Shown: positions 18,447 to 27,527 of the stretch, in pieces
How the letters are laid out: every line of letters begins with the position of its first letter
Numbering within the stretch: position 1 is the stretch's first letter
Assembly: GCF_009765275.1 (NCBI RefSeq)
Contig: NZ_VOPH01000004.1
Span: forward strand, 124,001 to 188,000
DNA length: 64,000 nucleotides
Source of the DNA: Chachezhania sediminis
Lineage (GTDB): Bacteria > Pseudomonadota > Alphaproteobacteria > Rhodobacterales > Rhodobacteraceae
Reading direction: 5' to 3'
Program-made: the position numbers and the translations under genes
The notes under the pieces: model-generated
The model's input: only the letters and a program-made list of their open reading frames with translations
What the model was told of the DNA's origin: nothing
The model's database searches: none

Positions 18447-18502
18447 CGGGGTTAAGGGCATCGGCGTTGCGGCGCTTCGGATCTCGCCACAGCTGATGGG
18501 GT

Positions 18503-18577
18503 GGATGGCTCCTGCTCCAACGGGGTCGCATGCGCCATAGTGCAGATGTCATTGTCTGCTGCGGACAGGAGCCATCC
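18503..18577 (+). repeat. inverted repeat at the left end of an IS110-type remnant
   Basis: GGATGGCTCCTG at 18503-18514 is repeated in exact inverse as CAGGAGCCATCC at 18566-18577, ending three bases before the transposase ATG. Such subterminal inverted repeats before the transposase start are seen in the IS1111 branch of the IS110 family. Confidence 0.55.
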
Positions 18578-18579
18578 CG

Positions 18580-18883
18580 ATGAAGGTTGCAACGGTCGGC
18601 CTGGATCTGGCCAAGACCGTCGTTCAGGGTCTACGGGATCACCGATGAAGGCGATGTCGTCTTCAACAAGCTGCTGGGCCGGGCTCAGCTGCTTGCGTTC
18701 TTCGGGGACCTCGCCCCCTGCCTGATCGGCATGGAAGCCTGTTTGGCGCGTCACCACCGGGTGCGGGCGCTGTCCAAGTTCGGTCACGAGGTGCGGCTGA
18801 TCCCGCGGATCCACGTCAAACCCTACGTGAAGCGGGACAAGTCGGAAGGGGAGCCGGAACGTGGTCCCAGTGGGGCCGCTTAA
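18580..18883 (+). pseudogene. IS110/IS1111-family transposase fragment
   Basis: MKVATVGLDLAKTVVQ starts at 18580, then one inserted base near 18627 shifts the frame. The protein continues in the next frame with VYGITDEGDVVFNKLLGRAQ, CLIGMEACLARHHRVRAL, FGHEVRLIPRIHVKPYVKR. This is the N-terminal DEDD half of an IS1111-group transposase. Similarity stops at about 18842 (KPYVKRDKS, where GKTDAADAEA is expected); the remaining two thirds are missing. It is a dead fragment. Confidence 0.8.
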
Positions 18884-19342
18884 GCCCGCGAAGGATGCGG
18901 AAGCGTTGTTTTTCAGAAGGGTATTCCCGATGCCCGTGGGCCTGCTCTGGTTCACCACAGAGATAGGCACGCCATTCTCCGTCCCCCGTCGCTATCGATA
19001 CCTGAGACATCCGGGAACCTGTATCAAGGACGCCTGCGGCGCCGCCGGGGCGGTAAATCCTTGACACAGAACCCCGGATGCCTCCGAGGTGGTATCGCGA
19101 CGGTGGCTCCGCAGAGATGGCTCGAAGCCCGTCTCCGAAGCGCCCGACGTCCGGACCGGGGCCCGCTTCCGTTCGGGACAGCGCGTCGCCGGCCCGGGAT
19201 GCATTGCGGTATGATCGGGGCGGGCGGGGCCTGTCTTCGAAGCGGGCTTCTTCGGGCAACCGGAAAGCACCAGGCTGCATGTTGCGGCCTCCGCAGACGC
19301 TCCAGGGCCCGGTCACAGGAACTCGGTGGTCCGGGGGGCCGA
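18884..19342. other. no gene seen; debris between two IS remnants
   Basis: No reading frame here has a credible start or recognisable family. It lies between the truncated plus-strand IS110 fragment and the decayed minus-strand transposase, so it is probably the remains of element ends. Confidence 0.4.
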
Positions 19343-20444
19343 TCAGGCCTCCCGGAAACCGGTCTCGTCGATCCACGTCCGGTGCAGGAATGGAGGGCGA
19401 CCGTGGCCCCGGCGGGGCCGCGAAGGCGCCCGGAATGCTCGTTTGCGCGCAAGGGCCGCGTTGGCCTGTTTGGCATCGCGCCGCGCGGCCAGGCGCACAG
19501 CCCGGGACCGCGGCGGGAACCGGCGTCTCGACCTGGACCCGCATCGCATTCGCCGCCTTGAACAGTGCCACCCGCAGGGCAGGGGCGCCGCATCTGGTGA
19601 GCGTCCCCGCCCGGTCCCTTTCGCCGGACCGGCAGCGGCGCGGCGTGAGGCCTGCGCAGGCGCCCACCTGCTTCGGGGACCGGAACCGCGCCGGATCGTC
19701 GATCGTTGCCACAGAGGTCGGCGCCACGACGGGGCCAAGCAGGAATGGCCCCCGGCGCCGTCCATGGCCTTTGGCACACCGGATCGTTCGACACTTCTTC
19801 CCGAACCCGGGCGGTCAGGTCCTCGACGGCGGGGCGCAGGCTCTCGCGCCCTGCGATCCGCGGGGACAGGGCAATCTCAAGGCCAGGATGCCCGGAGATG
19901 ATGCCCGGAGATGATGCCCCTAGATCAGGTCCCGGATCTCTGCGTCCCACCGCCTGCGCAGGACCCGCCCGGGCCGCAGACCAAAGCCGCGCGAACCGGG
20001 CCGCGCACGCTGTTCCCGACATCGACCAGGTGCCCCTGCTGGGACTTGCGAGCCGACAGCGGCAGGCGCCTCTGGCGCGCTTCATGGCTCTCGAGGTGGA
20101 CCGGACGGAACCGGCACAGCCGCAGGAGCCTGACGATCGCGCGCGCATCGTTGCGGCGGGTCTTCTCGATCTGGGCCGCACGGGCGGGGGCGACCCGGCG
20201 CGTCTCCGTCCGTGTCACGGAAAACCCTGCGTCCAGCAGGCCGCGGGCCAGCCGTTCCGACATCGGCCTGCTTCCAGGCCCAGGATCTCCAGGCCATCCC
20301 GAAAGGGCACCAGAGCATCGGCGATCATGCCCGAATGGTTCTCCACCGTCGCTTCGGACACGATCTGCCCGTCCGGATCGACAATGCACGACTGCCGTCG
20401 CCGACAACGAGACATCCAGTCCTGCAGGGGACTTCCTCGGCCAT
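19343..20444 (-). pseudogene. decayed IS110-family transposase
   Basis: Pieces of one IS110-type transposase appear in order on the minus strand but in shifting frames: GLDVSLSATAV (about 20420), CIVDPDGQIVSEATVENHSG and ILGLEAG (to about 20260), GLLDAGFSVTRTETRRV and RRNDARAIVRLLRLCRFRPV (to about 20080), GIISGHPGLEIALSPRIAGR, then TIDDPARFRSPKQVGACAGL and ALFKAANAMRVQ (about 19700-19530), and HRTWIDETGF at the end. At least four frameshifts make it non-functional. It differs in sequence from the plus-strand fragment, so two IS110 elements inserted here. Confidence 0.78.
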
Positions 20445-20571
20445 TCCCCCTGGTCAGAAACCAGGTCAGCCTGCGCCAACCTTCGATCAGGGCGCAAATC
20501 CCACGATGACCGCACCTCCGAAGCAGAAGCTGGGTGGGTGGGGGCGGCCTTTGGCGGGCCGCCCGGGTCTG

Positions 20572-21465
20572 TCAGCCGGCGACAGAGGCGGCGTGGGTCG
20601 CGGCGATGGTTTCGGCCAGCACCTTGTCGAAATCCGTATCCGACTGCTGGGCCGAGAGGCCTTCGGTCAGCGCGCGGCTGAACGAGGCGATGATGCCGCG
20701 GTTCCGGGCCAGCATCGCGTTGGCCTCGTCCCGGGCATAGCCGCCCGACAGGGCCACCACGCGCATCACGCGGGGGTGGTCGACCAGCGGCGCATAGTGA
20801 TTGGCGACGGTGGGCAGCGACAGCTTCAGCATCACCTGCCGGTCGTCCGCCACAGTGTCGAGGCCCTTCAGGATCTCGGCCAGGACGATCTCTTCCGCCT
20901 CGGCCTTGTCGGGGATCGAGATGGTGACTTCGGGCTCGATGATCGGGACCAGGCCGTGACCCAGGATCTGGTGGCCGATTTCGAATTGCTGGGCGATGTT
21001 GGCGGCGATGCCGGTCGGGTTGGCCGCGTCGACCACCGAACGCATCTTGGTGCCGAAGATGCCCTTGGACACGGCCTTTTCCAGCAGTGCGTCCAGGTCC
21101 GGCATGGGTTTCATCAGTTTCACGCCGTCGGTGGTGTCGGCCAGGCCCTTGTCGACCTTCAGGAACGGCACGACCTTGCGGTTTTCCCACAGATAGGTGG
21201 CGGTGGGCGTCCCGTCGATGTCGCGGTCCATCGTCATCTCGAACAGGATCGCGCCGATGACCTTGTCGCCGGTAAAGGCGGGCGACTTGATGATCCGGGC
21301 GCGCATCTGGTGGATCAGGTCGAACATCTCGGCCTCGGAGGAATAGGCGTCTTCCTCGATCCCGTAGAGCTTCAGCGCCTTCGGCGTCGACCCGCCGCTC
21401 TGGTCCAGGGCGGCGATGAAGCCGCCGCCTGCGCGCATCTGTTCAGCCTGGGTCTGGTTGGGCAT
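20572..21465 (-). CDS. fda: class I fructose-bisphosphate aldolase
   Basis: A 297-residue class I aldolase of the microbial type. Signatures are AGGGFIAALDQSGGSTPKAL, YSSEAEMFDLIHQMRARII, the EPEVTISI strand, VMLKLSLPTVANHY with the Schiff-base lysine, and VVALSGGYARDEAN phosphate-binding residues. It cleaves fructose-1,6-bisphosphate to dihydroxyacetone phosphate and glyceraldehyde-3-phosphate. The start MPNQTQAEQM has GGAAGGAC upstream. It lies downstream of pgk on the same strand, separated by a 284-base gap holding a dispersed repeat. Confidence 0.95.
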   Translation of the reverse strand: MPNQTQAEQMRAGGGFIAALDQSGGSTPKALKLYGIEEDAYSSEAEMFDLIHQMRARIIKSPAFTGDKVIGAILFEMTMDRDIDGTPTATYLWENRKVVPFLKVDKGLADTTDGVKLMKPMPDLDALLEKAVSKGIFGTKMRSVVDAANPTGIAANIAQQFEIGHQILGHGLVPIIEPEVTISIPDKAEAEEIVLAEILKGLDTVADDRQVMLKLSLPTVANHYAPLVDHPRVMRVVALSGGYARDEANAMLARNRGIIASFSRALTEGLSAQQSDTDFDKVLAETIAATHAASVAG

Positions 21466-21589
21466 GGGTCGTCCTTCCAATAGCATGGGGTCGGTATGGG
21501 ATGTCGTGGCGCGCGGCCTTCTGGCTGAATACGGCACCAGGGGAGCACCGCGCAATGTCGTTAGCGCGAACGGTTCTGCGATGCGGCAA

Positions 21590-21722
21590 TCGGGGGCAGG
21601 TGGGGGCGCTGCCCCCCCGGCCGCTGCGCGGCCTCCCCCCGAGGTATTTGAAGACCGAAGAAGGAGGGGCGCGCGCCCCTGGCTTCTTCTCTTCCAAAAT
21701 ACTCCCGCCGGAGGCGGCACGC
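21590..21722. repeat. dispersed intergenic repeat family A, copy 1
   Basis: A GC-rich palindromic block (GGGGGCGCTGCCCCC) is followed by CTCCCCCCGAGGTATTTGAA and GACCGAAGAAGG, then a second arm with an inverted AAATACTCCCGCCGGAGG. Related blocks occur near 33050, 48600 and 56820. It lies between pgk and fda and may fold into a long hairpin in the RNA. Confidence 0.7.
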
Positions 21723-21749
21723 CGCCGAAGCGGTCGCAGGCCTTCGGGA

Positions 21750-22940
21750 TCAGGCGCCGAGCGCCTTGACCCCCGGAAGGACCTTGCCTTCCATCCATTC
21801 CAGGAAGGCGCCGCCTGCGGTGGAGATGTAGGTGAAGCTGTCGGCTGCGCCGGACTTGTTCAGGGCCGCCACAGTGTCGCCGCCGCCGGCGACGGAGGTC
21901 AGCTGACCGTCGGCCGTGCGGGTGGCCGCGATGGCCGCGGCCGCGTTGGTGGCGGTGTCGAAGGGGGCGATCTCGAACGCGCCCAGCGGGCCGTTCCAGA
22001 CCAGCGTGCGGGCCTTTTCCAGGACCTCCGCGAAATGTTTCACGGTTTCCGGGCCGGCATCCAGGATCATCGCGTCGGCGGGGACGGCGTCGATCGGGAC
22101 GACCTCGTTCGCGGCCCCTTCCTTGAACTCGCGGGCGATGACGGCATCCAGCGGGAGAACGATCTCGCAGCCGACCTTTTCGGCCGTGGCCATGATGTCC
22201 TGTGCGGTGTCCGTCATCTCGTGCTCGCAGAGCGACTTGCCCACGGCAAGGCCCTGGGCTGCGAGGAACGTGTTCGCCATGCCGCCGCCGATCACCAGGT
22301 GGTCGACCTTCGACACGAGGTTGCCCAGGAGTTCGAGCTTGGTCGAGACCTTGGCACCGCCGACCACGGCCACCACGGGCCGGGCCGGGTGGCCCAGGGC
22401 CGCGTCCAGCGCCTTGAGTTCCGCCTCCATCAGGCGGCCGGCGCAGGCGGGCAGGGCGCGGGCCAGCGCCTCGGTCGAGGCATGGGCCCGGTGCGAGCTG
22501 GAGAAGGCGTCGTTGCAGTAGATGTCGCCGAGGGCTGCCAGTTCGGCGGCGAAGGCCTCGTCGTTCTGTTCTTCGCCCGGGTGGAACCGGGTGTTTTCCA
22601 GAAGCAGCAGCGTGCCTTCGGGCAGGGCGGCCAGGGCGGCTTCGGCCGCGGGGCCGCGGCAGTCGGCGCAGAACAGGATCGGGCGGTCAAAGGCCTTTTC
22701 CAGCACCGGCACCAGCTTCTGCAGCGACATGTCGGGCACGACCTTGCCCTTGGGCCGGCCGAAATGCGCAAGCAGGATCGGCGTGCCGCCGGCCTCGAAG
22801 ATCGTTTCCAGCGTCGGCGACAGGCGGCGGATTCGCGTGTCGTCCGTGACCTTGCCGTCCGTCAGCGGTACATTGATGTCCACACGCACCAGGACCCGCT
22901 TCCCGCCGAGATCCATGTCGTCGAGCGAATTCCACGCCAT
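21750..22940 (-). CDS. pgk: phosphoglycerate kinase
   Basis: A 396-residue PGK that transfers phosphate between 1,3-bisphosphoglycerate and ADP. Visible motifs are [65 protein letters not shown] and GGGDTVAAL at the nucleotide site. I chose [14 protein letters not shown] because AAGGA lies upstream at normal spacing; an in-frame GTG six codons earlier is possible. It is divergent from ppiB across 155 bases. Confidence 0.95.
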   Translation of the reverse strand: MAWNSLDDMDLGGKRVLVRVDINVPLTDGKVTDDTRIRRLSPTLETIFEAGGTPILLAHFGRPKGKVVPDMSLQKLVPVLEKAFDRPILFCADCRGPAAEAALAALPEGTLLLLENTRFHPGEEQNDEAFAAELAALGDIYCNDAFSSSHRAHASTEALARALPACAGRLMEAELKALDAALGHPARPVVAVVGGAKVSTKLELLGNLVSKVDHLVIGGGMANTFLAAQGLAVGKSLCEHEMTDTAQDIMATAEKVGCEIVLPLDAVIAREFKEGAANEVVPIDAVPADAMILDAGPETVKHFAEVLEKARTLVWNGPLGAFEIAPFDTATNAAAAIAATRTADGQLTSVAGGGDTVAALNKSGAADSFTYISTAGGAFLEWMEGKVLPGVKALGA

Positions 22941-23095
22941 CGTCAGTTCCTTCGTCACTATCCCTGTTGACGGGGTGTTTTCCCGTTCCCGGACCGGCCG
23001 TCAATGCGGCAGTTTCGAGCGCTCCCTTGGCAATTCGGCGCACTGGGAATAGATGTCTGGACAATTCGCAGACCCTGACAAGGACGGAGAGCCAG

Positions 23096-23602
23096 ATGGC
23101 CGAGTACGAAGATCCCGAAAACACGATCCTGATGGAGCTGAAAGACGGCACGGTCGCGATCCAGCTGCTGCCGGACGTTGCCCCCAAGCATGCCGAGCGG
23201 ATGAAGGAACTGGCCCGCGCCGGAGCCTATGACAATGTCTGCTTTCACCGCGTGATCGACGGGTTCATGGCCCAGACCGGCGACGTGAAGAACGGCAACA
23301 TGGAAGACGGGTTCAACCTGCGCATGGCCGGGACCGGCGGGTCCGACCTGCCGAACCTGCCGGCCGAATTCTCGCGTCTGCCGCATGACCGGGGCACCCT
23401 GGGCGCCGCGCGGTCGGCCAACCCGGACAGCGCCAATTCGCAGTTCTTCATCAACTTCCAGGACAACCATTTCCTGAACGGGCAGTACACGGTCTATGGC
23501 CGCGTGATTTCCGGCATGGAACATGTCGACGCCATCGTCCGGGGCGAGCCGCCCGCGGCCCCCGACCGGATGATCAGTGTCAAGGTCGCATCGGATGCGT
23601 AG
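23096..23602 (+). CDS. ppiB: cytoplasmic cyclophilin-type peptidyl-prolyl isomerase
   Basis: A 168-residue cyclophilin without signal peptide, beginning MAEYEDPENTILMELKDG. Catalytic-pocket motifs are CFHRVIDGFMAQTGD and NPDSANSQFFINF, followed by FLNGQYTVYGRV. It speeds cis-trans isomerisation of proline peptide bonds. The upstream in-frame extension to 22967 is not protein-like and lacks a good ribosome site; AAGGACGGAG precedes ATG 23096. It overlaps the next gene by 8 bases. Confidence 0.93.
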   Translation: MAEYEDPENTILMELKDGTVAIQLLPDVAPKHAERMKELARAGAYDNVCFHRVIDGFMAQTGDVKNGNMEDGFNLRMAGTGGSDLPNLPAEFSRLPHDRGTLGAARSANPDSANSQFFINFQDNHFLNGQYTVYGRVISGMEHVDAIVRGEPPAAPDRMISVKVASDA

Positions 23603-24149
23603 GCTGCTTCTGACCGCCGCCGTCGTGGCGCTGGCGGGGCCTGCCGCGGCCACCGGCCTTGATATCGTGATCGAGGGAGAGGGCGCCAACGGCACCGTGC
23701 ATGTCGACCTTCTGGAAGACGTGGCGCCGGGACATGCCGCGCGGATCGCTGAACTGGCGGATGACGGCGCCTATGACGGGGTGGTCTTTCACCGCGTCAT
23801 CGATGGCTTCATGGCCCAGACCGGCGACGTGCAATACGGCAAGATGGGCGGCGACATGCGCATGGCCGGCCGTGGCGGGTCCGACCAACCGGACCTGAAG
23901 GCCGAATTTTCGGACATCCCGTTCGAACGCGGCGTGGTCGGCATGGCCCGCGCGCAGGATCCCGACAGCGCAAATTCGCAGTTCTTCATCATGTTCGACG
24001 ACGGTCCGTTCCTGAACGGCCAGTACACGGTCGTCGGCAAGGTGACCTCTGGCATGGACGTGGTCGATCAGATCAAGCGCGGTACAGGCCAGAACGGCGC
24101 CGTGATCGGCAAGCCGGACATGATGAAATCGGTCACCGTCACCGACTGA
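23595..24149 (+). CDS. exported cyclophilin-type peptidyl-prolyl isomerase
   Basis: A 184-residue paralogue of the preceding gene with a signal peptide (MRRLLLTAAVVALAGPAAAT), hence periplasmic. It shares VVFHRVIDGFMAQTGD, DPDSANSQFFIMFDD and FLNGQYTVVGKV. The start lies inside the last codons of ppiB, implying translational coupling. Together they supply the same activity to cytoplasm and periplasm. A strong terminator follows. Confidence 0.92.
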   Translation: MRRLLLTAAVVALAGPAAATGLDIVIEGEGANGTVHVDLLEDVAPGHAARIAELADDGAYDGVVFHRVIDGFMAQTGDVQYGKMGGDMRMAGRGGSDQPDLKAEFSDIPFERGVVGMARAQDPDSANSQFFIMFDDGPFLNGQYTVVGKVTSGMDVVDQIKRGTGQNGAVIGKPDMMKSVTVTD

Positions 24150-24176
24150 ACGCCGGATCGCAGGCGAGATCGCAAC

Positions 24177-24209
24177 ACGGCCCCGCAGCGCTGCTGCGGG
24201 GCCGTTTTT
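24177..24209 (+). terminator. terminator after the cyclophilin pair
   Basis: A 13-base-pair stem ACGGCCCCGCAGC / GCTGCGGGGCCGT with a 3-base loop, followed by TTTTTC. Confidence 0.85.
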
Positions 24210-24322
24210 CATACCGCGGACATGGGCGGGACCTTGCCGATAGATCAACCGCTTGCCCGCCGGTTGGGCGATGCGAGAGCGGGCCGGTCGGCGAGGCGCG
24301 AAAGGTGAGTCGCCAAACGAGA

Positions 24323-24351
24323 ACGGCCCCGCAGCGGAACTGCAGGGCCGT
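24323..24351 (-). terminator. terminator after the bactofilin gene
   Basis: ACGGCCC-GCAG stem with CTGC-GGGCCGT, each arm with one bulged base. On the minus strand it follows the bactofilin stop by 25 bases and ends TTCTCGTTT. Its stem resembles the opposite-strand terminator 140 bases away. Confidence 0.65.
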
Positions 24352-24375
24352 CTGATTGGTCTTTGCGAAGGTCTT

Positions 24376-24975
24376 TTAGCCGTTCGAGGCGTCGTCGGCC
24401 TGCTTGCGGGCCGCGGCAGCGGCCGTTGCAGCCTTCGAGGTGCGGGCCGATGCGGCGCGGTTCTCGGCTGCGACGCTCTTCGACTCGGCTGCGTCGCCGG
24501 CCGGCTTCGGCTGGGCCGATTTCGGCTGCAGCGGGTCGTCCTGACGCTGGACCGAGCCTTCGAAATGCGCACCGCTTTCGATGGCGATGGTCTTGTGGAT
24601 GATGTCGCCTTCGACACGTGCGGTGGCGGTCAGGCGGACCTTCAGGCCACGCACCCGACCGACGATACGGCCGTTGATCACGACGTCGTCGGCGGTCACT
24701 TCGCCTCGGATCGTTGCAGTCTCGCCGATGGTCAGCAGGTGGGCGCGGATGTCGCCTTCGACGGTGCCTTCCACCTGGATGTCGCCGGTCGTCTTCAGGT
24801 TGCCGGTGATGTGCAGGTCCGAGGACAGGATGGACGCGGCCGGCTTGGGCTTGGGCGTGGGGGTCGGAATCTGCTGCTCAGGCTTCGGCGGCGCCGGCCG
24901 TGCGGCGGCCGGGGCTGCGGGAGCTGCTTCCGAGGCGCGAGGGCCAGGTTCGTTGATCTTGCTCTTAGAAAACAT
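24376..24975 (-). CDS. bactofilin (polymer-forming cytoskeletal protein)
   Basis: A 199-residue bactofilin. A Pro/Ala-rich disordered head (residues 1-47) is followed by the beta-helical core (ILSSDLHITGNLKTTGDIQV, EGTVEGDIRAHLLTIGETAT, ADDVVINGRIVGRVRGLKVR, KTIAIESGAHFEGSVQ) and a long Ala/Lys-rich tail. Bactofilins form membrane-associated filaments that localise cell-wall enzymes. Its start overlaps the end of the upstream M23 peptidase by 11 bases, the usual functional partner. Confidence 0.93.
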   Translation of the reverse strand: MFSKSKINEPGPRASEAAPAAPAAARPAPPKPEQQIPTPTPKPKPAASILSSDLHITGNLKTTGDIQVEGTVEGDIRAHLLTIGETATIRGEVTADDVVINGRIVGRVRGLKVRLTATARVEGDIIHKTIAIESGAHFEGSVQRQDDPLQPKSAQPKPAGDAAESKSVAAENRAASARTSKAATAAAAARKQADDASNG

Positions 24976-26293
24976 TGTTCGCAGCCTTGAGATAAGTCAG
25001 AGGATTCTTTGGCTGACCGTTCACGCGCACTTCGTAGTGGAGGTGCGTCCCCGTTGAGCGGCCGGTGCTACCCATATCAGCTATGTGCTGCCCGCGCGAG
25101 ACCCTTTGGCCCTTCTTGACGTGAATGCGCGAGGTATGGGCATAGCGGGTTTCGAGCCCGAAGGCATGTTTGATCACGACCAGCTTGCCATAGCCCGATT
25201 GCCAGCCTGCATGGGTCACGACGCCGTCGGCGGTGGCGAAGATGTCGGTGCCGTAGGGGCCGGCGAAATCCATGCCCGCGTGCAGCCTGCTGCCGCCGGT
25301 GATCGGGTCGCGGCGATAGCCGTAATTCGATGTCATCCTAACCGCGCTGTGCACCGGTTTGGCAAAGGGCGCCTGCTGGGCCGCGATACGGTAAAGGTTC
25401 AGCCGATCCATCTGGTCCAGGATGCGGTTGGCGCGGATTTCGTCGCCCGAAGGCTCCTCGCCCCGGGTCGAGAACGAGATCGGGGTCAGCGGGCCACCCT
25501 GGCCGTTATAGCCGCGACGGACCTGTTCGATGATCTTCTCGGGCGGCAGGCCCGCGGACTTGAACATCTTGTTCAGCGGTTCGACCGAAATGGCGACGGC
25601 CTCTTCCAGCTGGCGGAAGATCTGGTCGTTGCGGTCCCGCATGGCGATCAGTTCGTCTTGCAGGCGGTCGCGTTCGTCCAGCGCCACCTGGGCATCGGCC
25701 TGGATCTGGTCCCGCTGGGCCGCGGTGCGTCCCAGTGCCCGGGACATGAATTCGATCTGGCGGGGGGCGGCTTCGGCGGCCAGAAGCATCTGGCTTTCAC
25801 CGTCGGTCTCGGCCCTCAGCGCGGCCAGCGCTTCGCGGGCGCCGTCCCGTTCCTTCATGACCGTCCGCAGCGTCGTCTGGATGACCTCGATCCCGGTTTC
25901 CAGTTCATGCCGCAGAGTTTCGGATTCCAGAAGGTCGGACTGCATGACCGAGATCTGTTCCAGTGCGGCGTTGAAGCGGTTCTGGGCGGCCAGCGCCTCT
26001 TCCGCGCGGCTGTCCCGTTCGGTGGACAGGATCTTCAGGCGTTCCTGATAGACGGCCTTGTCGCGTTTTGCCTGATCGCGGAAATTGCCCGAACCGATAC
26101 TGTCCATCAACACGATTGCAGATGCCATGATGGCCCAGGAGGTCAGAAGGATCGCGGCGGAAACGGCAATAAGCTGGGTCGCAGGACGAAGCCGGATGAA
26201 CCGGGTATCCGTATCAGACTTCAGAAATACGCGTCTCTCCGGGAACCTTTTCTCCAGAACTCTGTTTAGCCTGATAGCGAGCTTCGTTCGCAC
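24965..26293 (-). CDS. M23 family (LytM-type) peptidoglycan peptidase
   Basis: A 442-residue inner-membrane-anchored protein: one membrane segment near residues 42-65 (LIAVSAAILLTSWAIMASAI), a long coiled coil (about 75-260), and a C-terminal M23 domain. The domain has SRLHAGMDFAGPYGTDIFAT and LVVIKHAFGLETRYAHTSRI, then STGRSTGTHLHYEVRVNGQP; the zinc ligands are in HxxxD and HxH. It should cleave cross-links in the wall. I set the start at GTG 26293 (RTKLAIRLNRVLEKRFPERR), preceded by AGGGGAA. Confidence 0.92.
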   Translation of the reverse strand: MRTKLAIRLNRVLEKRFPERRVFLKSDTDTRFIRLRPATQLIAVSAAILLTSWAIMASAIVLMDSIGSGNFRDQAKRDKAVYQERLKILSTERDSRAEEALAAQNRFNAALEQISVMQSDLLESETLRHELETGIEVIQTTLRTVMKERDGAREALAALRAETDGESQMLLAAEAAPRQIEFMSRALGRTAAQRDQIQADAQVALDERDRLQDELIAMRDRNDQIFRQLEEAVAISVEPLNKMFKSAGLPPEKIIEQVRRGYNGQGGPLTPISFSTRGEEPSGDEIRANRILDQMDRLNLYRIAAQQAPFAKPVHSAVRMTSNYGYRRDPITGGSRLHAGMDFAGPYGTDIFATADGVVTHAGWQSGYGKLVVIKHAFGLETRYAHTSRIHVKKGQRVSRGQHIADMGSTGRSTGTHLHYEVRVNGQPKNPLTYLKAANNVF

Positions 26294-26711
26294 TTTTATT
26301 CCCCTATCCCATCCCCTTAAGGCGCGCAGTTCAGGGCTCCCGGCGCCTTGCGCAACTTCGTAGTCCACGTGTTCGCAATTGAGCAAGCCTTGTGGCCATG
26401 GGTAGAGGTAATCTGCCCGTCAGCTACAATAGATAGGCGAGTCTTCGCCTATTCAGCCGCAGGATATGGCCGGAAGGGGCCTGAAACCCTTCGAACCCTG
26501 CCAAGTTGTCGCAACCAAGGGTGCCTGCTCTTTTGCGCTTTTCCCACTTACCTACCACGAAATGCTGATTTGGGAAAATCAAATTCAACCAATGGTGGAA
26601 ATCCGCTCTTGCTCTACAGCATGTGGCGGTTCAGCCGACGTCGGAATCGGGCGCTGACGTCGAATTCACGACATCTTTTGCCCGATCATCCAGCGCGCCC
26701 ACTGGGCCGCT
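26294..26711. other. 418-base intergenic region upstream of the M23 gene
   Basis: No gene supported; short frames in it lack start sites and resemble nothing. It is less GC-rich than its flanks and should hold the promoter of the minus-strand M23-bactofilin pair. A perfect 8-base-pair hairpin (ATAGGCGA, GTCT, TCGCCTAT) lies at 26433-26452. Confidence 0.5.
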
Positions 26712-27527
26712 TTAGGTCAGCGGCCAGTAGAAGTCCGGCGGAAGCCCGGCATCGGCACGCTTTTCCTCGTTGAAGGGGGGCTTCAGCACGCCGTGGAAAT
26801 AGCGGCGGACCAGGCTGTGGAACGCGTCCTTCGGATCGGTGTCGGTGCGCCCGCAGAGGAAGTTGAACCATTTCGACCCATAGGCGACATGGGCGACCTC
26901 TTCGGCATAGATCACCTTCAGCGCGGCAACAGCCTGTTCGGCGCCGGCCTTTTCGAAGATCGCGATCATGCCGGGCGTCACGTCCAGCCCGCGGGCTTCC
27001 AGTACCATCGGCACCACGGCCAGCCGGCCGGGCAGGTCGTCTGCCGTGTCGGCCGCCGCGCGCCACATGCCGGCATGGGCGGGCAGGGCGCCGTAATGGG
27101 ATCCCATCGCCTCCAGGCAGTCGCTGACCAGGCCGAAATGCTTGGATTCCTCGTCCGCGGCCTTCACCCAGTCGTCGTAGAAGCCCATGGGCATCGGCAC
27201 ATGGCCGAAACGGGCAACGATGTCCCAGTGCAGATCGACGGCGTTCAGTTCGATATGCGCCACGGCATGAAGCAGCGCGATCCGGCCCGCAGGGCTGCCG
27301 GGACGGCGCCGCGGTACGTCGCGCGGGTTCAGCAGGTCCGGCCGTTCGGGGCGCGCGGGAAAGTCGGGCGGGCTGGCAGTGCCGACCGGGATTTCCGGCG
27401 CCTCGCCCCGGCGCGCGGCAAACCAGGCCGCGGCATTGGCCCGCGACAGCGCCGCCTTGGCGCGGCCGTCGGCGGTGGACAGGACCTCCACCGCCATTTG
27501 TGTCAGGGTCTTTGTCACGGGGGTCAA
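26712..27527 (-). CDS. ferritin-like DUF455 family protein
   Basis: A 271-residue protein of the DUF455 ferritin-like superfamily. Metal-ligand candidates lie in ALLHAVAHIELNAVDLHWDI, the ADEESKHFGLVSDCLEAMGS helix, and KVIYAEEVAHVAYGSKWF, giving Glu/His pairs as in diiron carboxylate proteins. The C-terminal FHSLVRRYFHGVLKPPFNEE is typical. The enzymatic role is unknown. Its start overlaps the bcp stop by 4 bases. Confidence 0.87.
   Translation of the reverse strand: MTPVTKTLTQMAVEVLSTADGRAKAALSRANAAAWFAARRGEAPEIPVGTASPPDFPARPERPDLLNPRDVPRRRPGSPAGRIALLHAVAHIELNAVDLHWDIVARFGHVPMPMGFYDDWVKAADEESKHFGLVSDCLEAMGSHYGALPAHAGMWRAAADTADDLPGRLAVVPMVLEARGLDVTPGMIAIFEKAGAEQAVAALKVIYAEEVAHVAYGSKWFNFLCGRTDTDPKDAFHSLVRRYFHGVLKPPFNEEKRADAGLPPDFYWPLT

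Noticed and set aside
26466-26657. A 63-codon frame in the gap upstream of the M23 gene
   Set aside because: No ribosome site, no family resemblance, and composition unlike the genes around it.
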